44,856 bases of DNA, taken from IMG/VR virus record IMGVR_UViG_3300035698_002097, positions 1 to 44,856 of that record. One strand, 5' to 3'. The notes under the pieces are model-generated. The model did no database searches. It saw only the letters and a list, made by a program, of their open reading frames with translations, and was not told the origin of the DNA. Shown here piece after piece: positions 30,015 to 39,160 of this stretch (position 1 is its first letter; each line of letters starts with the position of its first letter). The stretch is from a virus. Position numbers and translations under genes: made by a program.

Positions 30015-31615
30015 TTCGTTAAGTATCCGTAAAAGTTAATAATACACTGTGTAGGCTGTGCTGTCTGTTGGTCAACACGAACCCATATCCACGCATCGGG
30101 GGCAATTGTGGCACTTGCAAAACTCGTTGCTGAGTTTCCTGTTGTTGTGCTTGTAATAGTTAAATCTGCACTCAATACAGTTGTGGGTGTTGCATCTCTA
30201 AAATTCACATCAGAAAGAACAGCTATATCAATATCGGGAGTAGTGCCATAAACCACCCCTGTAACTTGTGTTAAAACTAAATTATGAGTACCTCCCCACT
30301 TTACCCCGTATATCACATCATTTAAACTAAAGGCAATCGTATCTCCATCATTACCTACTCCAATAACCGCAGCTAATCGCAATGATGTATCACTCATAAA
30401 TACCAAAGTATCTGAGGCTATAATTGGATTGGTCTTTGCTACTGCATAATCCACAACAGCACCCGAAGTTGGTATGTCTGTATCATCGTCTGTTAAAACT
30501 GTTTCTAAAGAAGCCCCCTCTAACAACTCTGCATTAAGATTTGTAACCATAGTAGTGGATGTAACTACTAGTGGAGCAGTTCCTATTGCTATATCAGATA
30601 TAAATTGTGTACCAGTTAAGGTATAAGCACCTACATCCCAATTAGCTGTTAAAGGTATTGTACCATCTGCAAGTAGATCGCCTGAGCCAGCAGGAGTAGC
30701 CCAAGTATTATCACCTCGCAAATATGTTGTCGCACCTGCTGTACCTGTTGCACTAAGCATTGCAATATCAACAGCATCCGTACCAATAGATGTTACACCT
30801 GCGTTCAAAGATATATCTCCTGACATAGCTGCCGAAGTCCAGGCTGAACCCGGATCATTATAATATAAAATTGCATTGTTTGGAAGAGTACCTGAGAAAT
30901 CATCTACTTTAGCGTTAAGCTGAGTCTGAATTGCCGAAGTAACACCGTCAACATAATTTAATTCAGTGGTTGATAATGTTGCGCCATCTAGTACTTCAAA
31001 CTCAACCTCATCAACCAAAGCATCACCATACCTCAATGTTCCCGTTCCCCCAGGAACAAATACAACATCATCTGCACCCGTTAAATATATATCATCTACT
31101 TGTGTGTATAATGTAGACGTATTAGTTCCGCCGTCTGAACTAAATGAAATCCCAGTGAATCCACTAGGTCTTTCTATAGATATAAAATATGTAGCAGGGT
31201 CATAAGTGAACGAACTAACACCCTCTATAGTGCCATCGCCTGTCCATAATCCAATTTGATTATCTGCAGGAGTACCCACTTTAGATACATCACCCGTTCC
31301 AATTGGAATTGCCCACGTTCCATCACCTCTCCAGAATGTTGTAGCGCCCGCTGAAGTTCCGCTATTCAAATTAGTCACAGGAAGATTACCCGTTACGTCA
31401 GATGTTAGGTCTACAGTCTTTAAGAAAATATTATCTAATCGCACCATTCTGCTTGTGGGTGTGGTTTTTGGGTCATTCACGACATAGAACCACGAAGTAC
31501 TAGATGTAGTCTCTACTGTGTCGCCATCAGTGACCAATACAGAGAATTTTTTGCTTTGCCCGTAACTTATTACAGATATTAAAATTATAATTATTAGTAA
31601 GCTAAACTTTTTCAT
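30011..31615 (-). CDS. Tail-fibre-like protein with signal peptide
   Basis: A 534-residue protein that begins with a signal peptide ([20 protein letters not shown]) and continues with segments typical of trimeric phage fibres: [39 protein letters not shown] and a near-repeat of the first, [15 protein letters not shown]. The last 150 residues are a beta-rich tip domain ([14 protein letters not shown]). Phage fibres are assembled in the cytoplasm and normally lack signal peptides, so this leader is remarkable. It heads the group of three exported fibre-like proteins. Confidence 0.68.
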   Translation of the reverse strand: MKKFSLLIIIILISVISYGQSKKFSVLVTDGDTVETTSSTSWFYVVNDPKTTPTSRMVRLDNIFLKTVDLTSDVTGNLPVTNLNSGTSAGATTFWRGDGTWAIPIGTGDVSKVGTPADNQIGLWTGDGTIEGVSSFTYDPATYFISIERPSGFTGISFSSDGGTNTSTLYTQVDDIYLTGADDVVFVPGGTGTLRYGDALVDEVEFEVLDGATLSTTELNYVDGVTSAIQTQLNAKVDDFSGTLPNNAILYYNDPGSAWTSAAMSGDISLNAGVTSIGTDAVDIAMLSATGTAGATTYLRGDNTWATPAGSGDLLADGTIPLTANWDVGAYTLTGTQFISDIAIGTAPLVVTSTTMVTNLNAELLEGASLETVLTDDDTDIPTSGAVVDYAVAKTNPIIASDTLVFMSDTSLRLAAVIGVGNDGDTIAFSLNDVIYGVKWGGTHNLVLTQVTGVVYGTTPDIDIAVLSDVNFRDATPTTVLSADLTITSTTTGNSATSFASATIAPDAWIWVRVDQQTAQPTQCIINFYGYLTK

Positions 31616-31625
31616 ATTCTTTTAT

Positions 31626-32282
31626 TTAATCAATAAGTAATGTCTTTCCTAATTCATCTAACATGATATAACCGTCTTCATATAATGCGACTGTAGTATT
31701 ACAGTCCTGCTTAAAGGTTATCGTTCCATTCACACGAAACGCCGCCACGTCACCACGAAGTATAATAAGCGGATCCGCAATATCATAACCCTCGAAGATT
31801 TCTTCAATGTCGCGTTCGATAATGTCACTTAATATAAACTTACCCTGAAAACGTATCGTAAATCCAAAGTAATTAAGTATCGCTTGTCGTGCCATGCTTC
31901 TAGCTACCTTTGGATCAGAATTGATGTTGTCTAAATGGATAACAAAGATACAAGCCACATCATAATTCAGTACAGGATAAGCACGAGCCCCAAAGTTATC
32001 TGAATAGTCCATTGCATTATCTCCCATGTCCCAAAAACAATATGATTGATGAGCGTCGTCTAAGAATGGGCGCATATCGAGCACGTCCGTTGCATTGTCT
32101 ACGTGACATACAGGCATAACCTCAACCTCTTCACCATTCTGAGTCAACACCCTATCACATAAGCCAAACGAATATTGCAGCCACGAGATGCCACTAGATA
32201 AGCTAACCTGTATCTGTTGAATCCTTAAGTCTATTCCTTGAAGATTACTGAAAATTGGTATTCTAGGTACTTTATACTGCAT
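31626..32282 (-). CDS. Tail completion/terminator-like protein
   Basis: A 218-residue protein encoded between the connector genes and the fibre genes. It begins MQYKVPRIPIFSNLQGIDLR and contains YPVLNYDVACIFVIHLDNIN and a C-terminal ALYEDGYIMLDELGK. The size, mixed alpha/beta pattern and place after a neck-type gene fit a tail terminator or tail completion protein, which caps the tail tube and joins it to the head. No direct family match is recognised. Confidence 0.45.
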   Translation of the reverse strand: MQYKVPRIPIFSNLQGIDLRIQQIQVSLSSGISWLQYSFGLCDRVLTQNGEEVEVMPVCHVDNATDVLDMRPFLDDAHQSYCFWDMGDNAMDYSDNFGARAYPVLNYDVACIFVIHLDNINSDPKVARSMARQAILNYFGFTIRFQGKFILSDIIERDIEEIFEGYDIADPLIILRGDVAAFRVNGTITFKQDCNTTVALYEDGYIMLDELGKTLLID

Positions 32283-32712
32283 TTCTAAATTGTTTTATAA
32301 GTTTATCAGCTACCCAATCCCTAAGTAAAGACATTGATTCGTCTGTTAAGCCCAAGGCATTCTCAAATCTGCCCTGTACCTTTAAATAACTATTCCACTT
32401 TGTATCGTCAGAATGAATCAAAAAGCTATCTTTTCCGAACTTAATCTTTAAGTCCTTATGAAAATCGCCCTCCCATTTTAAAGTGATATGATCCGTTCTA
32501 GGATAAGCGGCACGGCCTTTTTTATTCTTAATCGTCGATGGTGCATAGCGAAGTATTGACCCAGGGTTATGAATATCCATCACCCCATCTTCATACATTT
32601 GATCGCGGTTCATTTTTAGGATGCGCTTTTCCAACGACATTAATATGTTATTCAAAACTAAATTAATATCAGAGAATTTTAACATTCTTTTATATGTCGC
32701 TTTTAACGCCAT
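32272..32712 (-). CDS. Neck/head-tail joining-like protein
   Basis: A 146-residue basic protein with an N-terminal helix, then PGSILRYAPSTIKNKKGRAA and ITLKWEGDFHKDLKIKFGKD. The pattern of a long helix followed by a strand-rich, Lys-rich region is similar to HK97 gp10-like and other head-tail joining proteins. It lies between the large structural gene upstream and the terminator-like gene downstream, with 11- and 10-base overlaps. Confidence 0.5.
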   Translation of the reverse strand: MALKATYKRMLKFSDINLVLNNILMSLEKRILKMNRDQMYEDGVMDIHNPGSILRYAPSTIKNKKGRAAYPRTDHITLKWEGDFHKDLKIKFGKDSFLIHSDDTKWNSYLKVQGRFENALGLTDESMSLLRDWVADKLIKQFRNAV

Positions 32713-33950
32713 GTGCTTTTCATTCCTGGTTTACGCTTTGGCAATACTTGGGAAATCTCACTAAAATCAAATTCCATTGCTGAAATTGCATTATCAACTT
32801 TCTTCTGTAGGCTATCTGTGTTTTCATCTCCCGTTAATTCGTATAGTATTTTATTTCTGGTTGCATTCTCTTGGTTGCGGTTTATCCTGGAGCTTGGATT
32901 ATGTAACATCTCATTTAACATATCGTTCGCAAATTGGTAACCCAGCGCGTTAGTGAGTATCGTTTTATTTGAAACTAAAAGAGCAGTTATATCTGTCTTC
33001 ACTGATATAGACAAGTTCATCCCGAACGAACTCTCTGTATATCCCACGTCGTCAATGTCAAATAGATTAGTACCTGACGTTCCGGATACTGAAATAGGCA
33101 TTATATCCATGAACTTGGAAAACATCTTTATATTAGCCTTTGAAAAGTCCTTTTCTATTGCTGATCCCGTTATGTCATCTTCATAATAGCCTAAATAGTA
33201 AGTCCCACCCGCGTCAATATTGCGCGTATAATCAACATAGGGCATGGTATAGCTACCTGTTGAAATGTTATCAGCCGCATTTAACCAGTCAAACGATCTG
33301 CCCGCTGTAGTTGTAAAGCTGAATGTTCCTATAGGTAAGTTTTGTGATGAGTGATAAAGGTAAACAGGAAGCGCTGTTTGTGCTGTTGAGAATTGTAAGC
33401 CTATGAAGTCCAATACGGGTGTAATGTTATTAGTAAATTTAGGTGTTATCTCAAAGCCAACGAAACGACTAGACGCTGTAATGGTGTCATCTAATCTACC
33501 AGCGCCATCTATTAACTGAACATTAGACAATAGTGTTTTAGTTGATTTTTGAATCTTTTTGTTCGTTTGAATCTTATTTCCCAGTGTTGATATTGAAGCA
33601 TTTATCTTATCAGTTATCCACGCATTCACAGGGCTTGACCATGCCGTTAAAGATGCTGGCAGTGTAGATGTGGCCGCTATTGTTCGGGTCGCTTTGTATG
33701 CTATGTTTACACTCTTTGCGAAATCTCCCGTTGCGTAATTTGTCGCGGCTGCGAAATCAGTATAGCTATTGCCGTCGTAATTTGGTGCAATGTAGTAGAG
33801 ATTCTCATACGTAATTGATGGATGAAAGTCATTGTAATATTGACCCGTGTCTGTACTTGTCAATGTACAATCTGGAAGTGTTGGATCGTCTGTATTTCTG
33901 AGCCCTATCGCTCCTACTAATTCCGTTTTTAATGTCGCTATGCTGAACAT
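32703..33950 (-). CDS. Structural protein of the connector region
   Basis: A 415-residue protein. Residues 1-150 are rich in Thr, Ala and aromatic residues, residues 150-270 look like an inserted beta-sandwich (FVGFEITPKFTNNITPVLD, TMPYVDYTRNIDAGGTYYLG), and the last 100 residues are helical with NDMLNEMLHNPSSRINRNQE. The mixed architecture and the position between the capsid gene and the neck genes suggest a virion protein such as a head-tail connector, but no family is recognised. Confidence 0.5.
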   Translation of the reverse strand: MFSIATLKTELVGAIGLRNTDDPTLPDCTLTSTDTGQYYNDFHPSITYENLYYIAPNYDGNSYTDFAAATNYATGDFAKSVNIAYKATRTIAATSTLPASLTAWSSPVNAWITDKINASISTLGNKIQTNKKIQKSTKTLLSNVQLIDGAGRLDDTITASSRFVGFEITPKFTNNITPVLDFIGLQFSTAQTALPVYLYHSSQNLPIGTFSFTTTAGRSFDWLNAADNISTGSYTMPYVDYTRNIDAGGTYYLGYYEDDITGSAIEKDFSKANIKMFSKFMDIMPISVSGTSGTNLFDIDDVGYTESSFGMNLSISVKTDITALLVSNKTILTNALGYQFANDMLNEMLHNPSSRINRNQENATRNKILYELTGDENTDSLQKKVDNAISAMEFDFSEISQVLPKRKPGMKSTWR

Positions 33951-34279
33951 AAGTAATAATATTTTATAGTTTTATAACCATTTTCGATTGCATATTTCTT
34001 TTTCGCGCACAACCTTTGGCCCTGCTTTCTGAAATATCCTACAGCCTTGACGGCCTTTGATAACGATTTGAACCTATGATTCTGCTTTAACTCCTTTTGA
34101 GCGATGCAGTTTTCTTTAATCAATACGTCTTTTTCTTTACGTAAATGATATTCTATTCCAGAAGGGTAGACAACTTCACAAATGTAAACGTTCTCATCTT
34201 CTTTTTGAAAATAATCAAGCAATCCTCCGAAAGCTATCTCTGGTTCTGAATATACTATTCCCATTTCGCTATTGGACAT
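33938..34279 (-). CDS. Hypothetical protein, 113 aa
   Basis: A Lys-rich protein with a first strand region (NVYICEVVYPSGIEYHLRK) and a basic C-terminal half (RFKSLSKAVKAVGYFRKQGQ). It overlaps both neighbours. No signal peptide or recognised domain. It is likely co-expressed with the connector genes from the promoter near 34507. Confidence 0.45.
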   Translation of the reverse strand: MSNSEMGIVYSEPEIAFGGLLDYFQKEDENVYICEVVYPSGIEYHLRKEKDVLIKENCIAQKELKQNHRFKSLSKAVKAVGYFRKQGQRLCAKKKYAIENGYKTIKYYYLCSA

Positions 34280-34491
34280 TTTTCTACTTTTGATCTAATC
34301 TTTGCGGGTAGATAACATCCGCATTCTTTACATATTTGCGCCTTATTCATCGCACATTCAGAGCATATCTTGGCACGTTTATATGCCATTGCTTCGGTCT
34401 CTTTATCACTCCATACTAAGTGCTTCCAGCCGTCTGCTATTGATTTGAGCTTCTCTGGAATTGTTAATTGTCTACACCCACTACATGCCAT
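34255..34491 (-). CDS. Zinc-binding small protein
   Basis: A 78-residue protein with six Cys: a CSGC pair at the N-terminus, CSEC near 43 and CKEC-x-C near 54-58, plus a final CPIAKW. The arrangement resembles small double-zinc domains found in phage genomes. It is the first gene after the late promoter that follows the major capsid terminator. Its role is unknown; regulation or assembly are both possible. Confidence 0.55.
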   Translation of the reverse strand: MACSGCRQLTIPEKLKSIADGWKHLVWSDKETEAMAYKRAKICSECAMNKAQICKECGCYLPAKIRSKVEKCPIAKWE

Positions 34492-34506
34492 TACCTTATT
34501 TTTATG

Positions 34507-34538
34507 TAAAGTTAGTTATTATTTGTTATTTATAATAA
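34507..34538 (-). promoter_or_regulatory. Late promoter after the capsid terminator
   Basis: On the minus strand TAACTTTA lies at 34507-34514, followed by CAT; the 11 bases TAACTTTACAT are the same as at 20121 and 39803. The -33 position 20 bases upstream is TTAT, a weak match. It lies between the terminator at 34562-34592 and the gene at 34491. Confidence 0.6.
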
Positions 34539-34561
34539 TTTTAAATAGAGTTTTTTCAAAC

Positions 34562-34592
34562 AAAAATAGGGCGGCCGATTTACCGACCACCC
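34562..34592 (-). terminator. Rho-independent terminator after the major capsid gene
   Basis: On the minus strand GGGTGGTCGG, a TAAA loop and TCGGCCGCCC form a 10-bp stem with three G-U pairs, followed by TATTTTTG. It lies 22 bases after the capsid stop codon and would hold down expression of the genes beyond, as expected if capsid is needed in excess. Confidence 0.85.
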
Positions 34593-34614
34593 CATTCATA
34601 TAATAAAAACTACC

Positions 34615-35652
34615 TTACTTCACTAAGTCAGACTTAAAGATAGGACCAGCATATGTGCCAGTAGCACTATTGTAAGCAGAGTTAAATGAATAATCAAAAG
34701 AGAAATGGAAGCTCTCAGTCAATGTAGCCTCATATCCAGTGCCAACATAACCAGTGGCACTTGAACAAGTAGACTGATAAAGTAAACCTGCTTCAATTCC
34801 TACACTTGGCAGAGTTTGTACACTCCACTCTTTACCGTCTCCGGAAGTGTGATTCATTACCGCGTCAGGATCTACCCATGATAAGAATGCTAGTGAACCC
34901 TGAGGTACAGCATACAATGTATCCCTATACGCAGAACTTGAAATAGTAACACGATTTGAAGACGCAAAGTTATATCCGCCAAATTGAAACACCCTATTCT
35001 CAGCATTACTGATGCCCTGTGCGCTGTATTCGCGTACCAAAGCCTGGAAGCGAGGTGAGTGAATTACATTGATTCCTTCACTTGGGAAATCGTTAGCATC
35101 CATGATAGCACCTAACTCGTTTAAGAAGATATCATTGTTAGCAGCAGGAACGATCATTGAATTACCCGTCACTGTGTAAGGATTACCATCAGAAGCATTT
35201 ACAGCCGTTCTGTTAGTGTTCAGATGAGTATATCCAGCAGTATCAAGGGTAGTCAATATTTGACGCTCCATTTGCTTCATCTTGTTATTGAAGTCAGCCT
35301 GATAGCTCAAGTGGTTTCCCTTGTATTGAGCGGGAGTCATTGAAAATCCATTTTTATATGTAGTCCATGATGGAGTTACATAAGCAGAAGTGTTGCGCCC
35401 TGTTAACGCTGTACATGTACGTTCAGAAGCCTCATTCCATGAAGTTTTACGATTAATAACAGGTATAGAAACAGTGCGCAGTGCGTCGCTTCTATTTGCG
35501 ATAAGTTCAGCAACGCCGGGGATTAAGTTGTTAGCGTCACTCTTAAATGTTTCAAACGCACCATAATTAGACATCCTTTGCTCCCAGGCGTCTAAGTTAG
35601 AGCGTTCATAAGCTAAACGATATTCGTCTAGTCTTGTTGCAGCTAAAGCCAT
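34615..35652 (-). CDS. Major capsid protein
   Basis: A 345-residue protein, typical in size for HK97-fold capsids of small tailed phages. The N-terminal region is helical, followed by strands such as ALRTVSIPVINRKTSW, QMERQILTTLDTAGYTHL (spine-helix-like) and NRVTISSSAYRDTLYAVPQG. The order coiled-coil scaffold gene, capsid gene, terminator is the standard head arrangement. No signal peptide or protease motif is seen. The assignment rests on position and on the pattern of helices and strands. Confidence 0.78.
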   Translation of the reverse strand: MALAATRLDEYRLAYERSNLDAWEQRMSNYGAFETFKSDANNLIPGVAELIANRSDALRTVSIPVINRKTSWNEASERTCTALTGRNTSAYVTPSWTTYKNGFSMTPAQYKGNHLSYQADFNNKMKQMERQILTTLDTAGYTHLNTNRTAVNASDGNPYTVTGNSMIVPAANNDIFLNELGAIMDANDFPSEGINVIHSPRFQALVREYSAQGISNAENRVFQFGGYNFASSNRVTISSSAYRDTLYAVPQGSLAFLSWVDPDAVMNHTSGDGKEWSVQTLPSVGIEAGLLYQSTCSSATGYVGTGYEATLTESFHFSFDYSFNSAYNSATGTYAGPIFKSDLVK

Positions 35653-35707
35653 AATAATTTATTTTTTAATGTTAATACTCAGTTTTTAGCTGCATTCTCA
35701 TTTCAGC

Positions 35708-36577
35708 TTATCTAAGAGCCGGTAAATGTTTCGTAAACTCTGCATAGTGTTGATTATACTCTTTCGTTCCGTTTCTCATTCCTGCTCCTATGAGGTATTG
35801 CGTAACCTCTTCTTGTGATTTTGCCATTGGGTTTGTCACTGTAATTACAACCTTGCCATCTTCGATCTTTTCCTTTGGATTTGGTAATCCGTCTTTCTTA
35901 TTTTCGACATCCAATATAGAATCTAATTCCTTGGATAGTAATTCTAATGTGGTGGTAGGACCCAATAAGTCATTCAATTCAGGTTTGCCGTCGCTATCCA
36001 TGTACACTATTTTATCATCTACCATCTTAGCCTTACTTATAAGCTGGCTCTTAATGGTTTTAATAAATGTATCTCTAACAGCGTCAGGAATATCCTTTTT
36101 GAACTTCAATCCCACCATAGCCTTATCCATCTCATTGGATAACTTGGTATGACTTTTATCTTTTTCAAATCCGGCCTTTTCCAAACTCCACCCATCTTTT
36201 TCTAACTTGTAAGTATCTCTTACTGCCTGAAGCTCCTTTTTCAGTTGCTCATCGCCAGCGTTGTTTTTTAACGCATCTTCAAGCTCCTTAATCTTCACTC
36301 TTAACGGTTCGGATTGATTGGAGGCGTCTTTTAGATCAGTGAACTCACGTTTTAGAAAGTCATAAGTCTTTTCGTTTTGATTTCTACTTTTTCCGAATAA
36401 CTCCTTCATATCATTATCATACTGATCATGAATTGATTTTGTCGTGTTGGAAATCGTTTCGTCAATCTTACTCTTTGCAAAATTTTCAAGGTACGTTTTG
36501 TGTTCGTCTTCTGCGAATACTACAAAGTCTGTTGCTTCTCCTGCATCAATCTTTGCTTTTGCTTCTTCTTTGTTCAT
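35708..36577 (-). CDS. Capsid scaffolding protein
   Basis: A 289-residue, highly charged and mostly helical protein. Residues about 75-160 are a coiled coil with REFTDLKDASNQSEPLRVKI and LKKELQAVRDTYKLEKDGW, and the C-terminus is a short separate domain (EEVTQYLIGAGMRNGTKEYN). This matches phage scaffolds that line the inside of the procapsid. It is 56 bases upstream of the capsid gene. No separate protease gene is found, so the scaffold may leave the head without cleavage. Confidence 0.72.
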   Translation of the reverse strand: MNKEEAKAKIDAGEATDFVVFAEDEHKTYLENFAKSKIDETISNTTKSIHDQYDNDMKELFGKSRNQNEKTYDFLKREFTDLKDASNQSEPLRVKIKELEDALKNNAGDEQLKKELQAVRDTYKLEKDGWSLEKAGFEKDKSHTKLSNEMDKAMVGLKFKKDIPDAVRDTFIKTIKSQLISKAKMVDDKIVYMDSDGKPELNDLLGPTTTLELLSKELDSILDVENKKDGLPNPKEKIEDGKVVITVTNPMAKSQEEVTQYLIGAGMRNGTKEYNQHYAEFTKHLPALR

Positions 36578-36605
36578 TCTCGTGGAACATTAAGGTTTAT
36601 AAAAT

Positions 36606-37025
36606 TTATTTCTGTAGCGTATATATAGTTACTTTTACCGTGTCTGTACTTATACCCGTTACAATGTATCGTAATTGTAAGTACTTCAATGGTGCATAGT
36701 ATTTGAACGCGTCAGTATCAGCCGATACAGTGGCAGCAGTCTTGCCAGAAACAGTAGCAGCGGCTAATATGGAGTTCCATACTCCGGTGTAAGTGTTTCT
36801 CATGTAAGAAACATAAGTAAAGTCTAAGCTGTCAGTCAATACAGCTCCCCATGTAGGAACGAATTGAACGCTTAGATAGTCAAGCTCAGTCATAAGGTTG
36901 AGCGTGATAGTGTCTGCGTCTACTCCTTGTAATGTAGTGGAATAGGTGCCTAATACTGGCCTAATTTGTGCGCTTAACATGGCAACAAATATAAGTCCAA
37001 ATAGAACTGTAAAAAGTTTTTTCAT
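36606..37025 (-). CDS. Exported protein within the head module
   Basis: A 139-residue protein with a clear Sec signal peptide (MKKLFTVLFGLIFVAMLSAQ, predicted cut after AMLSA or SAQ) and a mature part of strands (LGTYSTTLQGVDADTITLNL, KYLQLRYIVTGISTDTVKVT) that looks like a small beta sandwich. It is placed between the portal-adjacent gene and the scaffold gene. A signal peptide in this position is not expected for a capsid component. It may be a decoration protein with a leader acquired from a host gene, or a secreted effector co-expressed with the head. Confidence 0.6.
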   Translation of the reverse strand: MKKLFTVLFGLIFVAMLSAQIRPVLGTYSTTLQGVDADTITLNLMTELDYLSVQFVPTWGAVLTDSLDFTYVSYMRNTYTGVWNSILAAATVSGKTAATVSADTDAFKYYAPLKYLQLRYIVTGISTDTVKVTIYTLQK

Positions 37026-37026
37026 T

Positions 37027-37392
37027 TTATTCTTCTTTTAATGATTCATACTCGGTTTTCAATGCCTTTAGCTTTTTCAATCCTAACCTGGAATCAAAAG
37101 AAATCCCGTTCGCTGTTAAGAACGCTTTTATATCTTCCTTTTCAGACTCATCAACTTCTGGCTCAACCTTTGCGCTTCTAGGATCATGAACGACTTCCAT
37201 TTCGTGGTATTGGGTTATCCCTTTTAGTCCGAACTTGTCTATAGACGCTTTCATTTTGTCATATTCACGCGGATGAAACATCTGATAGGATAGAACGTCT
37301 TTAGTTCTTTGCCCCTCAGGCATTATCTTTGTAAATTGAACGTGTACCAAGTGATTCTCATTCGCCTTGGGTTTGTAATTCGCTGTTCTCAT
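37027..37392 (-). CDS. Hypothetical head-region protein
   Basis: A 121-residue protein from the ATG at 37390-37392. The frame extends upstream to a GTG at 37437 inside the portal gene, but the ATG gives a normal start and a smaller overlap (35 bases). It ends with an acidic helix and an SFDSRLGLKKLKALKTEYES segment, like the LEM/SAP-type helical C-termini of phage head proteins that bind DNA or the connector. No defined role. Confidence 0.5.
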   Translation of the reverse strand: MRTANYKPKANENHLVHVQFTKIMPEGQRTKDVLSYQMFHPREYDKMKASIDKFGLKGITQYHEMEVVHDPRSAKVEPEVDESEKEDIKAFLTANGISFDSRLGLKKLKALKTEYESLKEE

Positions 37393-39034
37393 TAGCGTAA
37401 ATTTTAAATGCTTTGTTAATACTTTCCAGCTTTGCACGGTATGTTATATTTTGACCGAACTGGATTAAATTTCCTTCTTCTCTCTCAAATCTTCTGACAA
37501 AGTTTAGTAGATTAGACTTTATAATAAATGCAGTCTTATCTATTCCTCCCTTATCAAAAACTTTTATAACTTCATCCATTGACTTCTCTGGCATCGGGTC
37601 AAGGTCTCGAATTATCATAGCCCTTGAACGCCCGCTTTTGTTGTCTCTGAACTTAGTATCTAGTATCGTGGTGGTGATCTCATCTAAGACCACGTCATTA
37701 GCTCCTGATTCTTTTGCTTGCTTATAGTCAACATGTAAATCCTCCACTGTCTTTAAAAAAAACTTAGTGCCATAATCTATTGTGCAATCCTCAAATGAAT
37801 CTCCATATCTTAATTTACATATTGTGCTATCTGCAAATTTTTGTATAATCTCAAAGTTAGCTTTTATCCTAAGTAGCACCGACGTCTGTGACTCATATGA
37901 GCCTTCAATCTGCATTTCGTTCTTGGCTGCGTCGTTTCTATTCTCTTGGTCCGTACCAACTACCGACTTAAATATCTTTTGGACTAGTCGAAGCTCTTCT
38001 TTAACATGCCAGTCTAATGTATTTACGTCAGGATTAAGGTATCTTGCCGGATTAGACATCATATCGGGCTGCCCCTCTTCAGGTGGATCTATTTTCCAGT
38101 GAGTACCCATGCCAAGATCAGACCCACCCTCTGGCTTAGTTCGTGGCTGTTGTGCGTTATCCGTTTGGCTATCGTCATCATAACCACCCTCAAGATCATA
38201 GGTAATTAATATAGGATAGGCATTTGCAATATCCAGGTATCGCTTAGAGGCCATATGAAACAGCAACCAATCAAAGTCTGAAAGCTCCTTAGTGATAGGG
38301 CATTCTTTGTTTAAGTGGTCTTCTTTGCGTAACCGCTTATTCCAGAACATTCTAGCCGGAGTATAACCCAATCCGTGTGGTATCTCAATAACTAAATCCT
38401 TTAATACGCTCTCTTCATAGTTAAATACCCTTATAAACTCACTATCATAAGCATAAAGATAGGATCCACGTTCAAATATTACCCATTGACAGTTATTGTC
38501 AGAATCAACACTAATGTCTATAACGTCATTAATATCTATTAGTCTGTTAGTTGGTTCTGGCTTGTCTCCCTTTTGTTCGAACGGAAGCCATGAAACCCAT
38601 ACAGAGTTAATAGCTGTCTGCATTGCCTCGAATCCTTTATCTGCCCAGAATGTATTATCTCTGTATTCCTGCCAGTCTTTATCCAGTTTTGGATCATTAA
38701 AATTATATTCAAAGAACGCATCTTGAGAATAAAACACCCTGTTCAATCGCGAATAGATACTTTCTGAAAGCTCTACTGTAGCGATAGGCGTTCTAATCAA
38801 TTGTTTAATCCTATCTACCTTGCCCGCTTCGAGCAGGATAGGCTTTTCAGAACTAATCCAGTTCGTAAAGTCAATCCAAGCCGGCCCTAAATCAGTCTTT
38901 TCCAGTATCGTCTCCGTGTGAAACTTTAGCCTGTTTTCGTGGTTTATTGCTTTTTGAATCTGCTCTCTGCAGGGTCTTGTCTCTACAAGTTTTTTTATCT
39001 GCTCGTGTGATAAGGGCATTGTCTTTATATTCAT
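37358..39034 (-). CDS. Portal protein
   Basis: A protein of 558 residues from the ATG at 39032-39034; a TTG at 39052 would add six residues. The Trp-rich N-terminal third, a central region of strands (QWVIFERGSYLYAYDSEFIR), a HVKEELRLVQKIFKSVVGTD segment that may be the clip or stem helix, and a C-terminal helical domain rich in Lys and Asp fit tailed-phage portals. It lies between the virion protein gene and the scaffold and capsid genes. A small 88-residue gene overlaps its first 143 bases in another frame. Confidence 0.72.
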   Translation of the reverse strand: MNIKTMPLSHEQIKKLVETRPCREQIQKAINHENRLKFHTETILEKTDLGPAWIDFTNWISSEKPILLEAGKVDRIKQLIRTPIATVELSESIYSRLNRVFYSQDAFFEYNFNDPKLDKDWQEYRDNTFWADKGFEAMQTAINSVWVSWLPFEQKGDKPEPTNRLIDINDVIDISVDSDNNCQWVIFERGSYLYAYDSEFIRVFNYEESVLKDLVIEIPHGLGYTPARMFWNKRLRKEDHLNKECPITKELSDFDWLLFHMASKRYLDIANAYPILITYDLEGGYDDDSQTDNAQQPRTKPEGGSDLGMGTHWKIDPPEEGQPDMMSNPARYLNPDVNTLDWHVKEELRLVQKIFKSVVGTDQENRNDAAKNEMQIEGSYESQTSVLLRIKANFEIIQKFADSTICKLRYGDSFEDCTIDYGTKFFLKTVEDLHVDYKQAKESGANDVVLDEITTTILDTKFRDNKSGRSRAMIIRDLDPMPEKSMDEVIKVFDKGGIDKTAFIIKSNLLNFVRRFEREEGNLIQFGQNITYRAKLESINKAFKIYANENSELQTQGE

Positions 39035-39158
39035 AATCGCAATCTTTGTCAAGTTTCCATCCTTCTTTTACTTTCATCTCCTTTTGAATGTGCAAAATTG
39101 CTTCTGCACGTTTGAATGAAACATCCCACCTCTGACTGCCTTGTATTAATGTAATCAT
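38892..39158 (-). CDS. Small protein overlapping the portal gene
   Basis: An 88-residue protein starting MITLIQGSQRWDVSFKRAEA, with a helix (ILHIQKEMKVKEGWKLDKD) and a very basic C-terminal tail. It shares 143 bases with the start of the portal gene in a different frame, unusual in extent for this genome. The first 45 residues precede the portal gene and resemble small head proteins found before portal genes of Bacteroidota phages, so I consider it real. Confidence 0.55.
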   Translation of the reverse strand: MITLIQGSQRWDVSFKRAEAILHIQKEMKVKEGWKLDKDCDYEYKDNALITRADKKTCRDKTLQRADSKSNKPRKQAKVSHGDDTGKD

Positions 39159-39160
39159 AA

